Below, in pieces: positions 31,431 through 42,200 of a DNA stretch of 64,000 nucleotides; position 1 is the stretch's first letter, and the number at the start of each line of letters is the position of its first letter. Below the pieces are notes generated by a model. That model ran no database searches. It saw only the letters and a list, made by a program, of their open reading frames with translations, and was not told the origin of the DNA. This DNA comes from Sphingomonas sp. (GTDB taxonomy: Bacteria; Pseudomonadota; Alphaproteobacteria; Sphingomonadales; Sphingomonadaceae). The position numbers were made by a program, and so were the translations under genes. The DNA lies in contig NZ_SSMY01000006.1 of the NCBI RefSeq assembly GCF_004799495.1, forward strand, positions 124,001 to 188,000, read 5' to 3'.

Positions 31431-31497
31431 CCGTTCGTGCTGAGCTTGTCGAAGCACGTGTGCTAGGGCACGCCCTTCGACAGCTCAGGGCGAACGG
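31431..31497. repeat. REP-like imperfect inverted repeat
   Basis: Left arm 31431-31458 (begins CCGTTCGTGCTGAGCTTGTC) and right arm 31471-31497 (begins CGCCCTTCGACAGCTCAGGG, ends CGAACGG) form an imperfect hairpin with a 12-base loop. The TTCGACAAGCTCAG-type core is one I associate with intergenic repeats in sphingomonads. It lies between the lytic transglycosylase and moaB, and its last bases supply the GGAGG before the moaB start. Confidence 0.75.
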
Positions 31498-31505
31498 AGG
31501 TGCTT

Positions 31506-32033
31506 GTGGCGATCGACGAAACCCGCGAATTCCTGCCCGTCCGCATTGCCGTCCTGACCGTGTCCGACACGCGCGGCCTCGCAGAGGACAGATCGGGCGA
31601 TACGCTCGTCGAACGGATCACTACCGCGGGCCACATTTTAGCGGACCGCGCGATCGAACGGGACAGCATCGATGCGATCGTCGAGCGGCTGGCCCTTTGG
31701 ATCGCCGACCCCGAAATCCATGTCGTCATCACTACCGGCGGCACCGGCGTGACCGGGCGCGACGTCACGCCCGAAGCGGTCGAGGCGGTGGCCGAAAAGA
31801 TGATCCCCGGTTTCGGCGAAGCGTTCCGCTGGCTCAGCTACGAGAAAATCGGCACCTCGACGATCCAGTCGCGCGCGTGCGCGTGCGTCGCCGGCGGCAC
31901 CTACATCTTCGCGCTGCCCGGCTCGACCGGCGCGGTGAAGGACGGCTGGGAGCTGATCCTCAAGGACCAGCTCGACAGTCGCTTCCGCCCCTGCAATTTC
32001 GTCGAGCTTATGCCGCGCCTGACCGAGCGCTGA
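31506..32033 (+). CDS. moaB: Molybdenum cofactor biosynthesis protein MoaB
   Basis: 175 residues from the GTG at 31506; a second GTG at 31500 is possible, but GGAGG at 31496-31500 better serves the later start. MogA/MoaB fold with [20 protein letters not shown] near residue 78, and [19 protein letters not shown] near 140. Adenylates molybdopterin or is a paralogue of the adenylating MogA. Isolated from other moa genes here. The final Pro/Arg tail is close to the convergent YbjN gene, with 3 bp between stops. Confidence 0.93.
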   Translation: MAIDETREFLPVRIAVLTVSDTRGLAEDRSGDTLVERITTAGHILADRAIERDSIDAIVERLALWIADPEIHVVITTGGTGVTGRDVTPEAVEAVAEKMIPGFGEAFRWLSYEKIGTSTIQSRACACVAGGTYIFALPGSTGAVKDGWELILKDQLDSRFRPCNFVELMPRLTER

Positions 32034-32036
32034 CCC

Positions 32037-32540
32037 CTATTTCTTCGGATTGAGGTACGCACGCACGTCGTTCAGCGCCGACGCCATCCATTCGAGCAAG
32101 TCGGCGAAATTGGTCTGGTTCAGCCCGCCGATCGTCGACACGTCATGGTCGAAGACCAGCTCCTTCTTGTCGTTGACGCGCGCGCGGAGGAAGCGTTTGT
32201 CGGTGTTCCATTTGTTCGCGAATGCCTCGGTATTTTGCGGGTCGGCTTCGAAGCTGACGTAGAACTGGATCGCCGCGCACTGCTTATGCTCGACGCAATC
32301 GTAGAAATAGATCGAAAACGAATAGCCCGACGCGGCGCTGTCGATCTCCGGATCACCGACGCCGTCCTTGCCCAGCTTCGCCTTGTACCCGGCCTTTTGC
32401 AGCGCGGCGACAATCGTGTTCGGGTCGCTCGCGCACACCATGTTGGCGCCGCACGGCTTGTCGTCCTTTGCCTGCACGGACGATGCGAGCGTCCCGAGCG
32501 CCAGCCCCAAACCCAACAGGAAATACCGCTTTTTCATCAT
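32037..32540 (-). CDS. Secreted YbjN-domain protein
   Basis: 167 residues from the ATG at 32540 (MMKKRYFLLGLGLALGTLAS), the first Met before a clear signal peptide ending at VQA. The mature protein resembles the YbjN/type-III-chaperone-like fold: ASDPNTIVAALQKAGYKAKL, FSIYFYDCVEHKQCAAIQFY and WNTDKRFLRARVNDKKELVF. Four cysteines (two in PCGANMVC, two in DCVEHKQC) suggest disulfides. Role unknown; probably periplasmic. Confidence 0.8.
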   Translation of the reverse strand: MMKKRYFLLGLGLALGTLASSVQAKDDKPCGANMVCASDPNTIVAALQKAGYKAKLGKDGVGDPEIDSAASGYSFSIYFYDCVEHKQCAAIQFYVSFEADPQNTEAFANKWNTDKRFLRARVNDKKELVFDHDVSTIGGLNQTNFADLLEWMASALNDVRAYLNPKK

Positions 32541-32598
32541 ACCGCCCCCGGTTGTTTCAGCGCTTTTTCTGCTGGCTTCGCCGCCGTCCCGCAAGCCT

Positions 32599-32940
32599 TT
32601 ATTCGGCGGCGGGCTGCATCGCCGCAAGTTCGTTGCCGTTGGGATCGCGGAAGTGGAAGCGCCGTCCACCGGGGAACGCGAAGATCGGCTGGCTGATCGT
32701 CCCGCCCGCGCTCGTCACCGCCGCCAGCGTCGCATCGAGATCGTCGACCTGAATCACCGGCAACGGCGCGCTGGTCCATTCGGCGCGGTCGCCCTGTAGC
32801 CCCAGATCGGTCTCACCGCTCTGCGTCGCGGCATAGGTCGGGCCGTAATCGGCGAAGTCCCAGCCGAACGCCGCCGCGAAGAACGCCTTGGTCGTTTCTG
32901 TGCTCTGCACCGGCAGTTCGACATAGTTGAGCTTCGCCAT
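32599..32940 (-). CDS. VOC-family (glyoxalase/bleomycin resistance fold) protein
   Basis: 113 residues from the ATG at 32940. One vicinal-oxygen-chelate unit pair: KLNYVELPVQSTETTKAFFA at the N-terminus and PIFAFPGGRRFHFRDPNGNE at the C-terminus, with the Glu of NELA at a usual metal-ligand position. Substrate unknown. Divergent from the radical SAM gene across a 52-bp gap. Confidence 0.85.
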   Translation of the reverse strand: MAKLNYVELPVQSTETTKAFFAAAFGWDFADYGPTYAATQSGETDLGLQGDRAEWTSAPLPVIQVDDLDATLAAVTSAGGTISQPIFAFPGGRRFHFRDPNGNELAAMQPAAE

Positions 32941-32992
32941 ATCCGTCTCCAATGTTCTTGCTATGTTCTAGAGCGCGTGGCACATTCCCGCA

Positions 32993-34063
32993 ATGGCAAA
33001 AGCCCGTCCCGTCCGCGGCGCCACGGTCAATCGTGAAAGCACGCGCTTCAATCTGCCCGAACGGCTGACCGATGGCGACTGGCTCGACGCGCTGGAGGAC
33101 GTCGACGGCGCGCCGCCCAAACTCAAGACGACGGTGACGGTCGAAACCCCGCGCACGATCATCACGCGCAACGCCTCGCCTGACATCGGGTTCGACCGAT
33201 CGATCAATCCGTATCGCGGGTGCGAGCATGGCTGCATCTATTGCTTCGCGCGGCCGACGCACGCGTATCACGATCTGTCGCCGGGGCTCGATTTCGAGAG
33301 CAAGCTGTTCGCGAAGCCCAACGCGCCGGTGCTGCTGCGCGAGGAGCTGAGCAAGCGCGGCTATGTCTGCAAGCCGATCGCGTTCGGCACCAACACCGAT
33401 CCGTACCAGCCGATCGAAGGGCATTGGCAGATCACGCGCGAGTGCATCAAGGTGCTGGCCGAGACCAATCACCCGCTGACCATCACGACCAAGTCCGACC
33501 GCGTCGTGCGCGACATCGACCTGCTGGCGCCGATGGCGGCGAAGGGCCTGGCGGCGGTGGCGGTGTCGGTGACGTCGCTCGACAGCACAATCGCGCGCAC
33601 CGTCGAGCCGCGCGCGCCGCACCCCGAACGCCGGCTGACCGCGGTGCGACGGCTCGCCGACGCCGGCGTGCCGGTGTTCGTGTCGATCGCCCCGGTGATC
33701 CCGGCGATCACCGACCACGAGATCGAGCATATCGTCGAGCGCGCGGCGGAAAGCGGGGCGAAGGGCATCAATTTCCTCCCCGTCCGCCTGCCGCACGAAG
33801 TCGCGCCGCTGTTCCGCGCGTGGCTCGACGCGCATTTCCCCGACCGCGCGGGCAAGGTGATGGCGATCATCCGGGAGATTCGCGGCGGCCGCGACAACGA
33901 CCCCGATTTCTTCACCCGGATGAAGGGGCAAGGCCCGTGGGCGGAGTTGATCCGCACGCGCTTCCAGATCGCGATCCGCAAGCATGGGCTGAACAAGGAG
34001 CGGCTGGCGGTGCGGAGCGATTTGTTCAGGCCGCCGAGGGGGGCTCAGGGGGAATTGTTTTAG
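32993..34063 (+). CDS. Radical SAM protein (PA0069/SplB-like family)
   Basis: 356 residues. The radical SAM 4Fe-4S motif CEHGCIYCFA (CxxxCxxC spacing) is near residue 78, preceded by INPYRGC. It is followed by GTNTDPYQPIEGHWQITREC and later VSIAPVIPAITDHEIEHI and INFLPVRLPHEV. The family resembles spore photoproduct lyase, but its substrate is not established. Ends just before the convergent hypothetical gene at 34069. Confidence 0.88.
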   Translation: MAKARPVRGATVNRESTRFNLPERLTDGDWLDALEDVDGAPPKLKTTVTVETPRTIITRNASPDIGFDRSINPYRGCEHGCIYCFARPTHAYHDLSPGLDFESKLFAKPNAPVLLREELSKRGYVCKPIAFGTNTDPYQPIEGHWQITRECIKVLAETNHPLTITTKSDRVVRDIDLLAPMAAKGLAAVAVSVTSLDSTIARTVEPRAPHPERRLTAVRRLADAGVPVFVSIAPVIPAITDHEIEHIVERAAESGAKGINFLPVRLPHEVAPLFRAWLDAHFPDRAGKVMAIIREIRGGRDNDPDFFTRMKGQGPWAELIRTRFQIAIRKHGLNKERLAVRSDLFRPPRGAQGELF

Positions 34064-34068
34064 TGCGA

Positions 34069-34566
34069 CTAGCGCTCGATCTCCTTTAGCGGACCAGCCG
34101 CGAAAAATCCCTTCCAGCCCGAAGCGCTCACAATACGGCCATCGCGAAAGGAAAATTTGATTGTCGACGTGACACTCGATTTGCTGTCGATGAATTCGAC
34201 ATCCATTTTCCACTCACTACAGGCGTTCGCCGGCGGTGGGGGCGTTCCACTCCAAGTGCTGAAACGAAAACTATCTGCTCGTAAATTAAGGGCCATCGCT
34301 CGCAGTCCTTGAACCCCTGTTCCGAGCGGGCGCCCGACGTCCCCGCCGCCTAAACTAAAATCGGCCGATGGGGCGACCACTGAGGCGAGCGTAAAATCAT
34401 CCTTCCATCCACGGCTACGGGCACGATCGACCGCATCGATAGCGCGATGAGAAAGGACATCGATAACATCCGTCATACTAGCGGTCGCCGGGAGGTCGCA
34501 TTTAACGACGCCGGTGGCCGCAGGAAACGCGGTGTTCGCAATGATCATCGCGAATGGAATAATCAT
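34069..34566 (-). CDS. Hypothetical secreted protein, AT-richer than its neighbours
   Basis: 165 residues from the ATG at 34566, which overlaps the rutA stop (ATGA). A short hydrophobic N-terminus ([19 protein letters not shown]) may be a signal peptide. The rest predicts a beta-rich domain with [18 protein letters not shown] near the C-terminus. Two cysteines. Base composition is visibly less GC-rich than the surrounding genes, and no family is recognised. It is last in the rut operon by position but is not a known rut gene. Confidence 0.6.
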   Translation of the reverse strand: MIIPFAMIIANTAFPAATGVVKCDLPATASMTDVIDVLSHRAIDAVDRARSRGWKDDFTLASVVAPSADFSLGGGDVGRPLGTGVQGLRAMALNLRADSFRFSTWSGTPPPPANACSEWKMDVEFIDSKSSVTSTIKFSFRDGRIVSASGWKGFFAAGPLKEIER

Positions 34567-35624
34567 TTCGGTCGACTCTTCATCAACGGCTGGATCTTCG
34601 TCCCGAAATCCTCGACGCCAGCCACGAAATCGTCGAACGTCAGCAGCACGCCGCCGGTGTTCGGCACCTCGGCCATTTCGTCGAGCATCCGCGCGATGCT
34701 CGCGTAACTCCCGACCAAAGTCCCCATGTTGATGTTGACCGCCCCTTCCGGCGCGGCGAGCTGGCGGACGTTGGTGGTGGCGTTGACCTTGTCGGCGGCG
34801 CCCTGGTCCTTGAGCCAGCTGATCGCGTCGACATCGACTCCGGCGTTGATGTGCTGCCACCGCGCCATCGCTTCCTCGTCGGTGTCGGCGGCGATGATCA
34901 TGACGAGCACGAACACCGACACGTCGCGGCCGGTCTTCGCGGTTGCCTCGGCCAGCCGCTCGTTGTTGAACGCGAACGCGGTCGGGGTGTTGACGCCCTT
35001 CCCCAAGCAAAAGGCGTAATCCGCCCATTTCGCCGAGAAGGCGAGCCCCTCGTCCGACGAGCCCGCGCAGATGATCTTCATGTCGCCCTCGGGCTTGGGA
35101 CGGACGAGGCAGTCGTCCATCTGGTAATAGTCGCCCTTGAAGTCGCTCCGCCCGGTTTCCCACAGCTCGCGCAGGATGCGAGCATATTCGTCCAACATCT
35201 GGTAACGATTACGGAAATGCTCGTCGCCGGGCCACAGTCCCATCTGGCTGTATTCGGGCCGTTGCCACCCGGTGATCAGGTTGAGCCCGAACCGCCCATG
35301 GCTGATCGAATCGATCGTGTTGCACATCCGCGCCGCGAAGGCGGGCGGGATGACCAGCGTCGGGCAGGTCGCATAGATTTTGATCTTCTCGGTCACCGCG
35401 GCGAGCCCCGCCATCAGCGTGAAGCTCTCCAAGCCATATTCCCAGAACTCGGTCTTGCCGCCGAACCCACGCAACTTGATCATCGAGAGCAGGAAGTCGA
35501 GCCCGTGCTTCTCCGCCGACTGCGCGATTTGTTTGTTGAGATCGAACGACGGCATGTATTGCGGCGCGTTCTCCGAAATCAGCCAGCCATTGTTGTTGAT
35601 GGGCACGAAAACGCCGACTTGCAT
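34563..35624 (-). CDS. rutA: Pyrimidine monooxygenase RutA
   Basis: 353 residues, bacterial luciferase-like (LLM) flavin-dependent barrel. [20 protein letters not shown] at the N-terminus, [20 protein letters not shown] and [20 protein letters not shown] match RutA rather than SsuD or NtaA. Uses FMNH2 and O2 to open the uracil or thymine ring. It needs reduced flavin, normally made by RutF, whose gene is not in this operon. Five-bp gap behind rutD. Confidence 0.93.
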   Translation of the reverse strand: MQVGVFVPINNNGWLISENAPQYMPSFDLNKQIAQSAEKHGLDFLLSMIKLRGFGGKTEFWEYGLESFTLMAGLAAVTEKIKIYATCPTLVIPPAFAARMCNTIDSISHGRFGLNLITGWQRPEYSQMGLWPGDEHFRNRYQMLDEYARILRELWETGRSDFKGDYYQMDDCLVRPKPEGDMKIICAGSSDEGLAFSAKWADYAFCLGKGVNTPTAFAFNNERLAEATAKTGRDVSVFVLVMIIAADTDEEAMARWQHINAGVDVDAISWLKDQGAADKVNATTNVRQLAAPEGAVNINMGTLVGSYASIARMLDEMAEVPNTGGVLLTFDDFVAGVEDFGTKIQPLMKSRPK

Positions 35625-35628
35625 GGGC

Positions 35629-36414
35629 TTAGCTCCTGAGGAAATCGAGGACGATGCGGTTGAAGGTGTCGGGATCGGTGACGTTGCAGGCGTGGCCGCC
35701 CCAGTCCATCAGCGATAGCGAGATGTTGTCGTTGGCGGCGGCGAGGTGCTCCGACGCGGTGTAGGGCGCGAGCATGTCGTCACGCGCGGCAAGCGCCAGC
35801 GTCGGCGTGGTAAGGCTGCCGATCCATGCGGTCCCATCGAACGCGGCAATCGCGGCGATGCGCGCTCGAAGTGTCGCTTCCGGCTGAAAATGCGCGACAT
35901 GGTGGACGGCGTTGCGGTCGAGCTGGTCGCCATGCTCTGCGATCCAGCTTGCAGGGAACAGGAAGATGGGTTGGGCAGCGACATAGGCGGCGGGGCCACC
36001 CGATTTCAGCACATGCAGTCGCGCGTCGAAGCAACGCAGCGTCACCGGATCGGTCTTCACCCAGCCGTTGACGACGACCAGCTTGTTCAGCCGCTCGGGA
36101 GCAATCCGCGCTAGCGCCAGGCCGATGATCCCGCCGAGCGCATGGCCCATCAGATCGGCGCGAGCGATACCCGCGCCGTCCATCAGCGCGATCACGTCGC
36201 GCGCCATGTCGTCGATCGACGTCGGAATGGGGATCGCCGGGTCGCTCTTTCCGGTCCCGCGATGATCGTAAACGATCACTCGATGCGCCTCGGCCAGCGC
36301 CGGCAGGTTCGGCGCCCAATAACTGCCCGATCCACCCAGCCCGGCCGACAGGATCAGCGGCGGGGCGTCACCATGCCCATGCTCTTCATAATAGAGTCCG
36401 CCCGCCTGCCCCAT
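35629..36414 (-). CDS. rutD: Aminoacrylate hydrolase-type protein RutD
   Basis: 261 residues, alpha/beta-hydrolase fold. [20 protein letters not shown] at the start, [16 protein letters not shown], and the nucleophile-elbow position read as [15 protein letters not shown] near residue 93. An Ala stands where most hydrolases have the Ser, as I recall for other RutD proteins. The late His is in [10 protein letters not shown]. Speeds conversion of aminoacrylate in uracil breakdown. A REP-like hairpin separates it from rutC. Confidence 0.9.
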   Translation of the reverse strand: MGQAGGLYYEEHGHGDAPPLILSAGLGGSGSYWAPNLPALAEAHRVIVYDHRGTGKSDPAIPIPTSIDDMARDVIALMDGAGIARADLMGHALGGIIGLALARIAPERLNKLVVVNGWVKTDPVTLRCFDARLHVLKSGGPAAYVAAQPIFLFPASWIAEHGDQLDRNAVHHVAHFQPEATLRARIAAIAAFDGTAWIGSLTTPTLALAARDDMLAPYTASEHLAAANDNISLSLMDWGGHACNVTDPDTFNRIVLDFLRS

Positions 36415-36420
36415 TCACGC

Positions 36421-36487
36421 CTCCCCGGCGAAGGCCGGGGCCCAGCATCGGGCCGCTCGCAACTGGGCCCCGGCCTTCGCCGGAGAG
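36421..36487. repeat. REP-like GC-rich inverted repeat inside the rut operon
   Basis: Arms 36421-36445 (begins CTCCCCGGCGAAGGCCGGGG, ends CCCAG) and 36463-36487 (begins CTGGGCCCCGGCCTTCGCCG) pair over about 24 bases with one mismatch and a 17-base loop. It fills most of the 88-bp gap between rutC and rutD. In a transcript it would be a very stable hairpin that could terminate, stall decay or separate expression of the two halves. No T-run follows. Confidence 0.8.
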
Positions 36488-36502
36488 GTGTATAGTGCTG
36501 GC

Positions 36503-36886
36503 TCAGCCAATGTGCGCGACCGACGCGATCTCGACCAGGCAATCGGGCTTCACCAGCTCGCACTTGATGCAGTAACGCGCGGGCTTCGGGCCGGGGAAAT
36601 ACTCGGCATAGACCTGGTTGAACGCGGCGTAATCGCCGAGATCCTTGAGGAAGATATGGTTCATCGCGACGTCGGCCATCGTCGCGCCGGCCGCTTCGAG
36701 CGTCGTCTTGATCACCTCGAGCACATGCCGGGTCTGCGCCGCCGCGTCGCCGACATGGAGCACCGCCCCGCCCTCGCCCAGCGCCAGCACGCCCGAGACG
36801 TAGACGGTGTTCCCCGCCTTGGCGCCGGCCGAATATGGCGCGATCGGGGTCGGGAATTGCGGCGGGTTGATGGGCTCGAACGCCAT
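36503..36886 (-). CDS. rutC: RidA-family 3-aminoacrylate deaminase RutC
   Basis: 127 residues, YjgF/YER057c/UK114 fold. Contains [20 protein letters not shown] at the N-terminus, the catalytic Arg in [12 protein letters not shown] near residue 103, and the terminal Glu in [10 protein letters not shown]. Acts on the enamine/imine intermediate of pyrimidine breakdown. Four-bp gap behind rutB, so co-transcribed. Confidence 0.93.
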   Translation of the reverse strand: MAFEPINPPQFPTPIAPYSAGAKAGNTVYVSGVLALGEGGAVLHVGDAAAQTRHVLEVIKTTLEAAGATMADVAMNHIFLKDLGDYAAFNQVYAEYFPGPKPARYCIKCELVKPDCLVEIASVAHIG

Positions 36887-36890
36887 GACA

Positions 36891-37622
<732 letters not shown>

Positions 37623-37659
37623 TTAGACGAAGCTGCCCGTCCCCGCGCCGAAAGGCAAG

Positions 37660-39261
37660 TCAGGCTGCGCTGGCCAGTTTGTAATCCTTGTACCGCGCAC
37701 GAAGCTCGGTCTTGAGGATCTTGCCCGTCGCGGTGTGCGGCAACTCTTCGACGAAGAGGATCTCATCGGGCAGCCACCATTTGGCGACGTGCTTCGCCAG
37801 GTGTGCGGTGATCTCCTGTGGGGTGACCTCGCCGCCCGGCTTGCGCACGACGAGCAGGATCGGGCGCTCGTCCCATTTGGGATGATAGACGCCGATCGCG
37901 GCTGCTTCGTGCACGCCGGGGCAGCCGACCGCGGCATTTTCCAGGTCGACCGAACTGATCCACTCGCCGCCCGACTTGATCACGTCCTTGGCGCGGTCAG
38001 TGATCTGCATCGTGCCGTCGGGGTGGAGCACCGCGACGTCGCCGGTATCGAACCACTGGTCCTTGTCGACCGCGTCCTGCTCCGCCTTGAAATAGCGCTT
38101 CACGACCCATGGCCCGCGCACCTGCAGCCGGCCGGAGCTGACGCCATCGCGCGGCTGCTCCTTATCGTCGTCGTCGAGCACGCGCAGCTCGATCCCGAAG
38201 GGAATCTGCCCCTGCTTGCTGACCAGATCGAGCTGCTCGTCCAGCGTCATATCGTCCCACTGCGGCGGCGGCGTGCCGGCGGTGCCGATCGGCGAGGTCT
38301 CGGTCATGCCCCACAGATGCTTGACCACCACGCCCATCCCCATGATTCGCTCGATCATCGCGCGCGGACAAGCCGATCCGCCGATCGTCACTTGCTGAAG
38401 ATGCTCCGGCTTCTCGCCGGTCGAATCGATGTGCTGGAACATCGCCAGCCACACGGTCGGCACGCCGGCCGAATGCGTGACCTTTTCCTGATTCATCAAG
38501 CGGCAGATCACGCTCGCTTCGTTGGTCGCCGAATAGACGATCTTCGCGCCCGCCAATGCGCACGCAAACGGCAGCCCCCAGGCGGCGGCGTGAAACAGCG
38601 GCACCACCGGCAGCACCACCGCGCGCGGGCTGAGGTTGAACACCCACGGTGCGACTTCCGCCATGGCGTGGATCACGGTCGAGCGATGTTCGTACTGAAC
38701 GCCCTTGGGGTTCCCCGTCGTGCCGCTGGTGTAGCAGATCATGCAGGGGTCGCGCTCCGGCCCCTCATGCCACGCATACTTGCCGTCCTCGCCGTCGAGG
38801 ATCGTCTGGAAACCGTCTGGCCCCAATTCGTCGTACGCGACGTAATGCTCGATACTCGTCCATTGCGGCTTCAACCGGTCGACCAGCGGCTGGAACTGCT
38901 TGTCGTAGAAGAGGACGCGGTCCTCGGCATGGTTGGCGATGTAGACCAGCTGCTCGTCGAACAGCCGCGGGTTGATCGTGTGGATCACCCCCCCCATCCC
39001 GATCGCGCCGTACCACGAGGTCAAGTGGTGATGGTGGTTCATCGCCAGCGTCGCGACGCGGTCACCGGGCGCGATACCCTTCTTCTCGAGCCACTGCGCG
39101 AGCTTGCGCGCGTCGCGGTGGACGCCGGCCCAGTCGGTTCGCGTCTCGCGACCGTCCGCCCAATAGCTGACCAGCTCGCGGCTGCCATGCTCGCGCGCGG
39201 CGTGATCGAGCAGCCGCATCACGCGCAGTTCGAAATCCTGCATCGCACCCAGCGCCATCAC
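37660..39261 (-). CDS. Fatty-acid/acyl-CoA ligase (AMP-forming)
   Basis: 533 residues. The AMP-binding motif is [20 protein letters not shown] near residue 178, the second core [16 protein letters not shown], and the hinge region [20 protein letters not shown] followed by [15 protein letters not shown]. The catalytic Lys is near the end in [15 protein letters not shown]. The closest family type is medium/long-chain or alkylated-acid CoA ligase; substrate not determined. Transcribed toward the rut operon. Confidence 0.9.
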   Translation of the reverse strand: MMALGAMQDFELRVMRLLDHAAREHGSRELVSYWADGRETRTDWAGVHRDARKLAQWLEKKGIAPGDRVATLAMNHHHHLTSWYGAIGMGGVIHTINPRLFDEQLVYIANHAEDRVLFYDKQFQPLVDRLKPQWTSIEHYVAYDELGPDGFQTILDGEDGKYAWHEGPERDPCMICYTSGTTGNPKGVQYEHRSTVIHAMAEVAPWVFNLSPRAVVLPVVPLFHAAAWGLPFACALAGAKIVYSATNEASVICRLMNQEKVTHSAGVPTVWLAMFQHIDSTGEKPEHLQQVTIGGSACPRAMIERIMGMGVVVKHLWGMTETSPIGTAGTPPPQWDDMTLDEQLDLVSKQGQIPFGIELRVLDDDDKEQPRDGVSSGRLQVRGPWVVKRYFKAEQDAVDKDQWFDTGDVAVLHPDGTMQITDRAKDVIKSGGEWISSVDLENAAVGCPGVHEAAAIGVYHPKWDERPILLVVRKPGGEVTPQEITAHLAKHVAKWWLPDEILFVEELPHTATGKILKTELRARYKDYKLASAA

Positions 39262-39299
39262 GCTCTCCCCGCCGCTATCTCGCGGGCAGTATTTCGCGC

Positions 39300-42200
39300 C
39301 TAGCCGACCAGCGCAAGCCGTTGTGGCGGGGCGATCACGACCTCGGCGGACGAAACACCGGGCAGGCCGGCGATGCGATCCGTCAATTCGAGGTCCAGCA
39401 GGAAGTCGCGGCCGAGCAGCACCGTCGCGCTTCCACCATCCGGCAACGCCGCGGTCACGCGTGCCTCACCCCTCGCGCCCCGCGCTTCCGACAGCAGCGC
39501 ACAGATCGCGGGAATCGCAACGACGTCGTCGACCGCGATATCCAGCATCATTCGCGTCGTATTGGCCAGGCTTTCGAACGGCTGGATGCGCTTGATTGTG
39601 ACGCGCGGGGTTTCCTCGCCCGCACGGCGGTCGAGTTCGACCGTCAGCAATCCGCACCCGCCATTGCGCGCGGCTTCCTCCAGGTCGCTCGCAACGACCT
39701 CGTCGAAACACGTCGCGACGAACTGACCCGACGGGTCCGACATCGTCGCCATCATGTAGCGGCGTCCCTTGGCGGAGGTGCGCCAGCGGGCATCCTCGAC
39801 CATCGCCGCCATCACCGCGCCGGCGCGGCCATTTTCGGGGATCTGGATATCGCCCAGATCGGCGAAGCGGCGTGCGCCATGCATTTTGGCGAGTTGCGCG
39901 AATCGGTCGACCGGATGCGCGGAGAAATAGAAGCCGAACGCCTCTTTCTCCTGCTCCATTCGCTGCGCGAGGGTCCAGCGGACCGAGAGCGGCAGCTTGA
40001 TGTGCGTGCCCGACGCCTCGCTTTCGCCGAACAACCCGCCCTGCCCGCTGGTCTTCTGGTCGTGCACGCGCGCCGCGGTGGCGAGGATCGTTTCGGCGCA
40101 CGCGAAGATGCCGGCGCGGTTGGGATCGACCCCGTCGAACGCGCCGGCCGCCGCCAGTGTTTCGAGTTGGCGTTTGTTCAGGAGGCGCGGATCGACGCGG
40201 TGCGCGAAATCGTCGAGATTCGCGAACGCGCCGTTGGCGTCGCGCTCCTCGACCAGCCGCTCCATGGCACCCTCGCCCACCGACTTGAGTGCGGCGAGCG
40301 CGTACCGGACCGCCAATCCCCCGCCCGCCGGCTGCACGTCGAACTCCGCCGCGCTGGCGTTCACGTCGGGCGGCAGGATCGCGACGTCGAGCCGGCGCAT
40401 GTCGTCGACGAAGATCGCAAGCTTGTCGGTCAGGTGCAGGTCGTAACACATCGACGCCGCGAAGAATTCGTGTGGGTGATGCGCCTTGAGCCACGCGGTC
40501 TGGTACGCGAGCAGCGCGTACGCCGCGGCATGCGACTTGTTGAACCCGTAGCCCGCGAACTTGTCGATCAAGTCGAACAGCTCGTTCGCCTTGGCCTTGT
40601 CGATCTGGTTGGTTTCCAGGCACCCGGCGACGAAATGGTCGCGCTGCGCAGCCATTTCGGACGCGATCTTCTTGCCCATCGCGCGGCGCAACAGGTCGGC
40701 ACCGCCGAGCGAATAGCCCGCCAGCACCTGCGCCGCCTGCATCACCTGTTCCTGATAGACGAAGATGCCGTACGTCTCCGCCAGGATCGGTTCGAGCAGC
40801 GGGTGTGGGTAGGTGATCGGCTCCTGCCCGTTCTTGCGCCGACCGAAGCTCGGGATGTTGTCCATCGGGCCGGGCCGGTAGAGCGAGACGAGCGCGATGA
40901 TGTCGCCGAAATTGGACGGGCGAACCGCGGAGAGCGTGCGCCGCATCCCTTCGGATTCGAGCTGGAACACGCCGACAGTGTCGCCCTTCTGGAGTAACTG
41001 ATAGACGTCCTCATCGTCCCAGGTCAGCGCGTCGAGATCGAGCGCGATGCCGCGCTTGGCGAGCAATTGCGTCGCCTTTTGCAACACCGATAGCGTCTTG
41101 AGGCCGAGAAAGTCGAACTTCACCAGACCCGCATATTCGACATATTTCATATCGAACTGCGTGACGGGCATGTCGGAACGGGGGTCGCGGTAGAGCGGCA
41201 CCAATTCGGCCAGCGGGCGATCGCCGATCACCACGCCCGCGGCGTGCGTCGAGCTGTGACGCGGCAATCCCTCCAGCTTCATCGCCAAGTCGAGCAGATG
41301 CCGCACGTCCTTGTCGCCGCGATACTCGCTCGCCAGTTCGCTGACGCCGTTGAGCGCGCGGGTCAGCGTCCACGGATCGGTCGGGTGATTGGGAATCAAC
41401 TTCGCCAGCCGGTCGATCTGGCCGTAGCTCATCTGGAGCACGCGCCCGGTGTCCTTGAGCACCGCGCGCGCCTTCATCGTCCCGAACGTGATGATCTGCG
41501 CGACGGTGTCGCGGCCGTATTTCTGCTGGACGTAACGGATTACCTCGCCGCGTCGCGTTTCGCAGAAGTCGATGTCGAAGTCGGGCATCGACACGCGCTC
41601 GGGATTGAGGAAGCGTTCGAACAGCAAACCCAGTTTGATCGGGTCGAGATCCGTGATCGTCAGCGACCACGCGACGACGCTGCCAGCGCCCGATCCACGG
41701 CCCGGGCCGACCGGAATGTCGTTACTCTTCGCCCATTGGATGAAGTCGGCGACGATCAGGAAATAGCCGGGGAAACCCATCGAGATGATGACGTCGAGCT
41801 CGAATTCGAGCCGGTCGCGATATTCCTGCTCCCAGCCGTATTCGCGCGTTTCCAGTTCCACGATGCGGTCGAGCCGCTTCTGCAATCCCTCGCGCGCCGC
41901 GGCGCGCAGCATCTCCGCCTCGCCGTCGCGGTCGCCCGCCAGGCTCGGCAGGATCGGCTTGCGCTTGGGCGCCGCGACCGCGCAGCGTTGCGCGATGACG
42001 AGCGTGTTGGCGATCGCCTCGGGCAAGTCGGCGAACAGCGTCCGCATATCCTTGGCGGGCTTCATCCATGCATCGGGGGAACTGCGCGGACGGTCTTCGC
42101 TGGCGACGTAACTCGACGAGGCGATGCACAACATCGCGTCGTGCGCCTCGCCGAATTCCTGATCGGCGAAGCAGCACGGATTGGTCGCGACGATCGGCAA

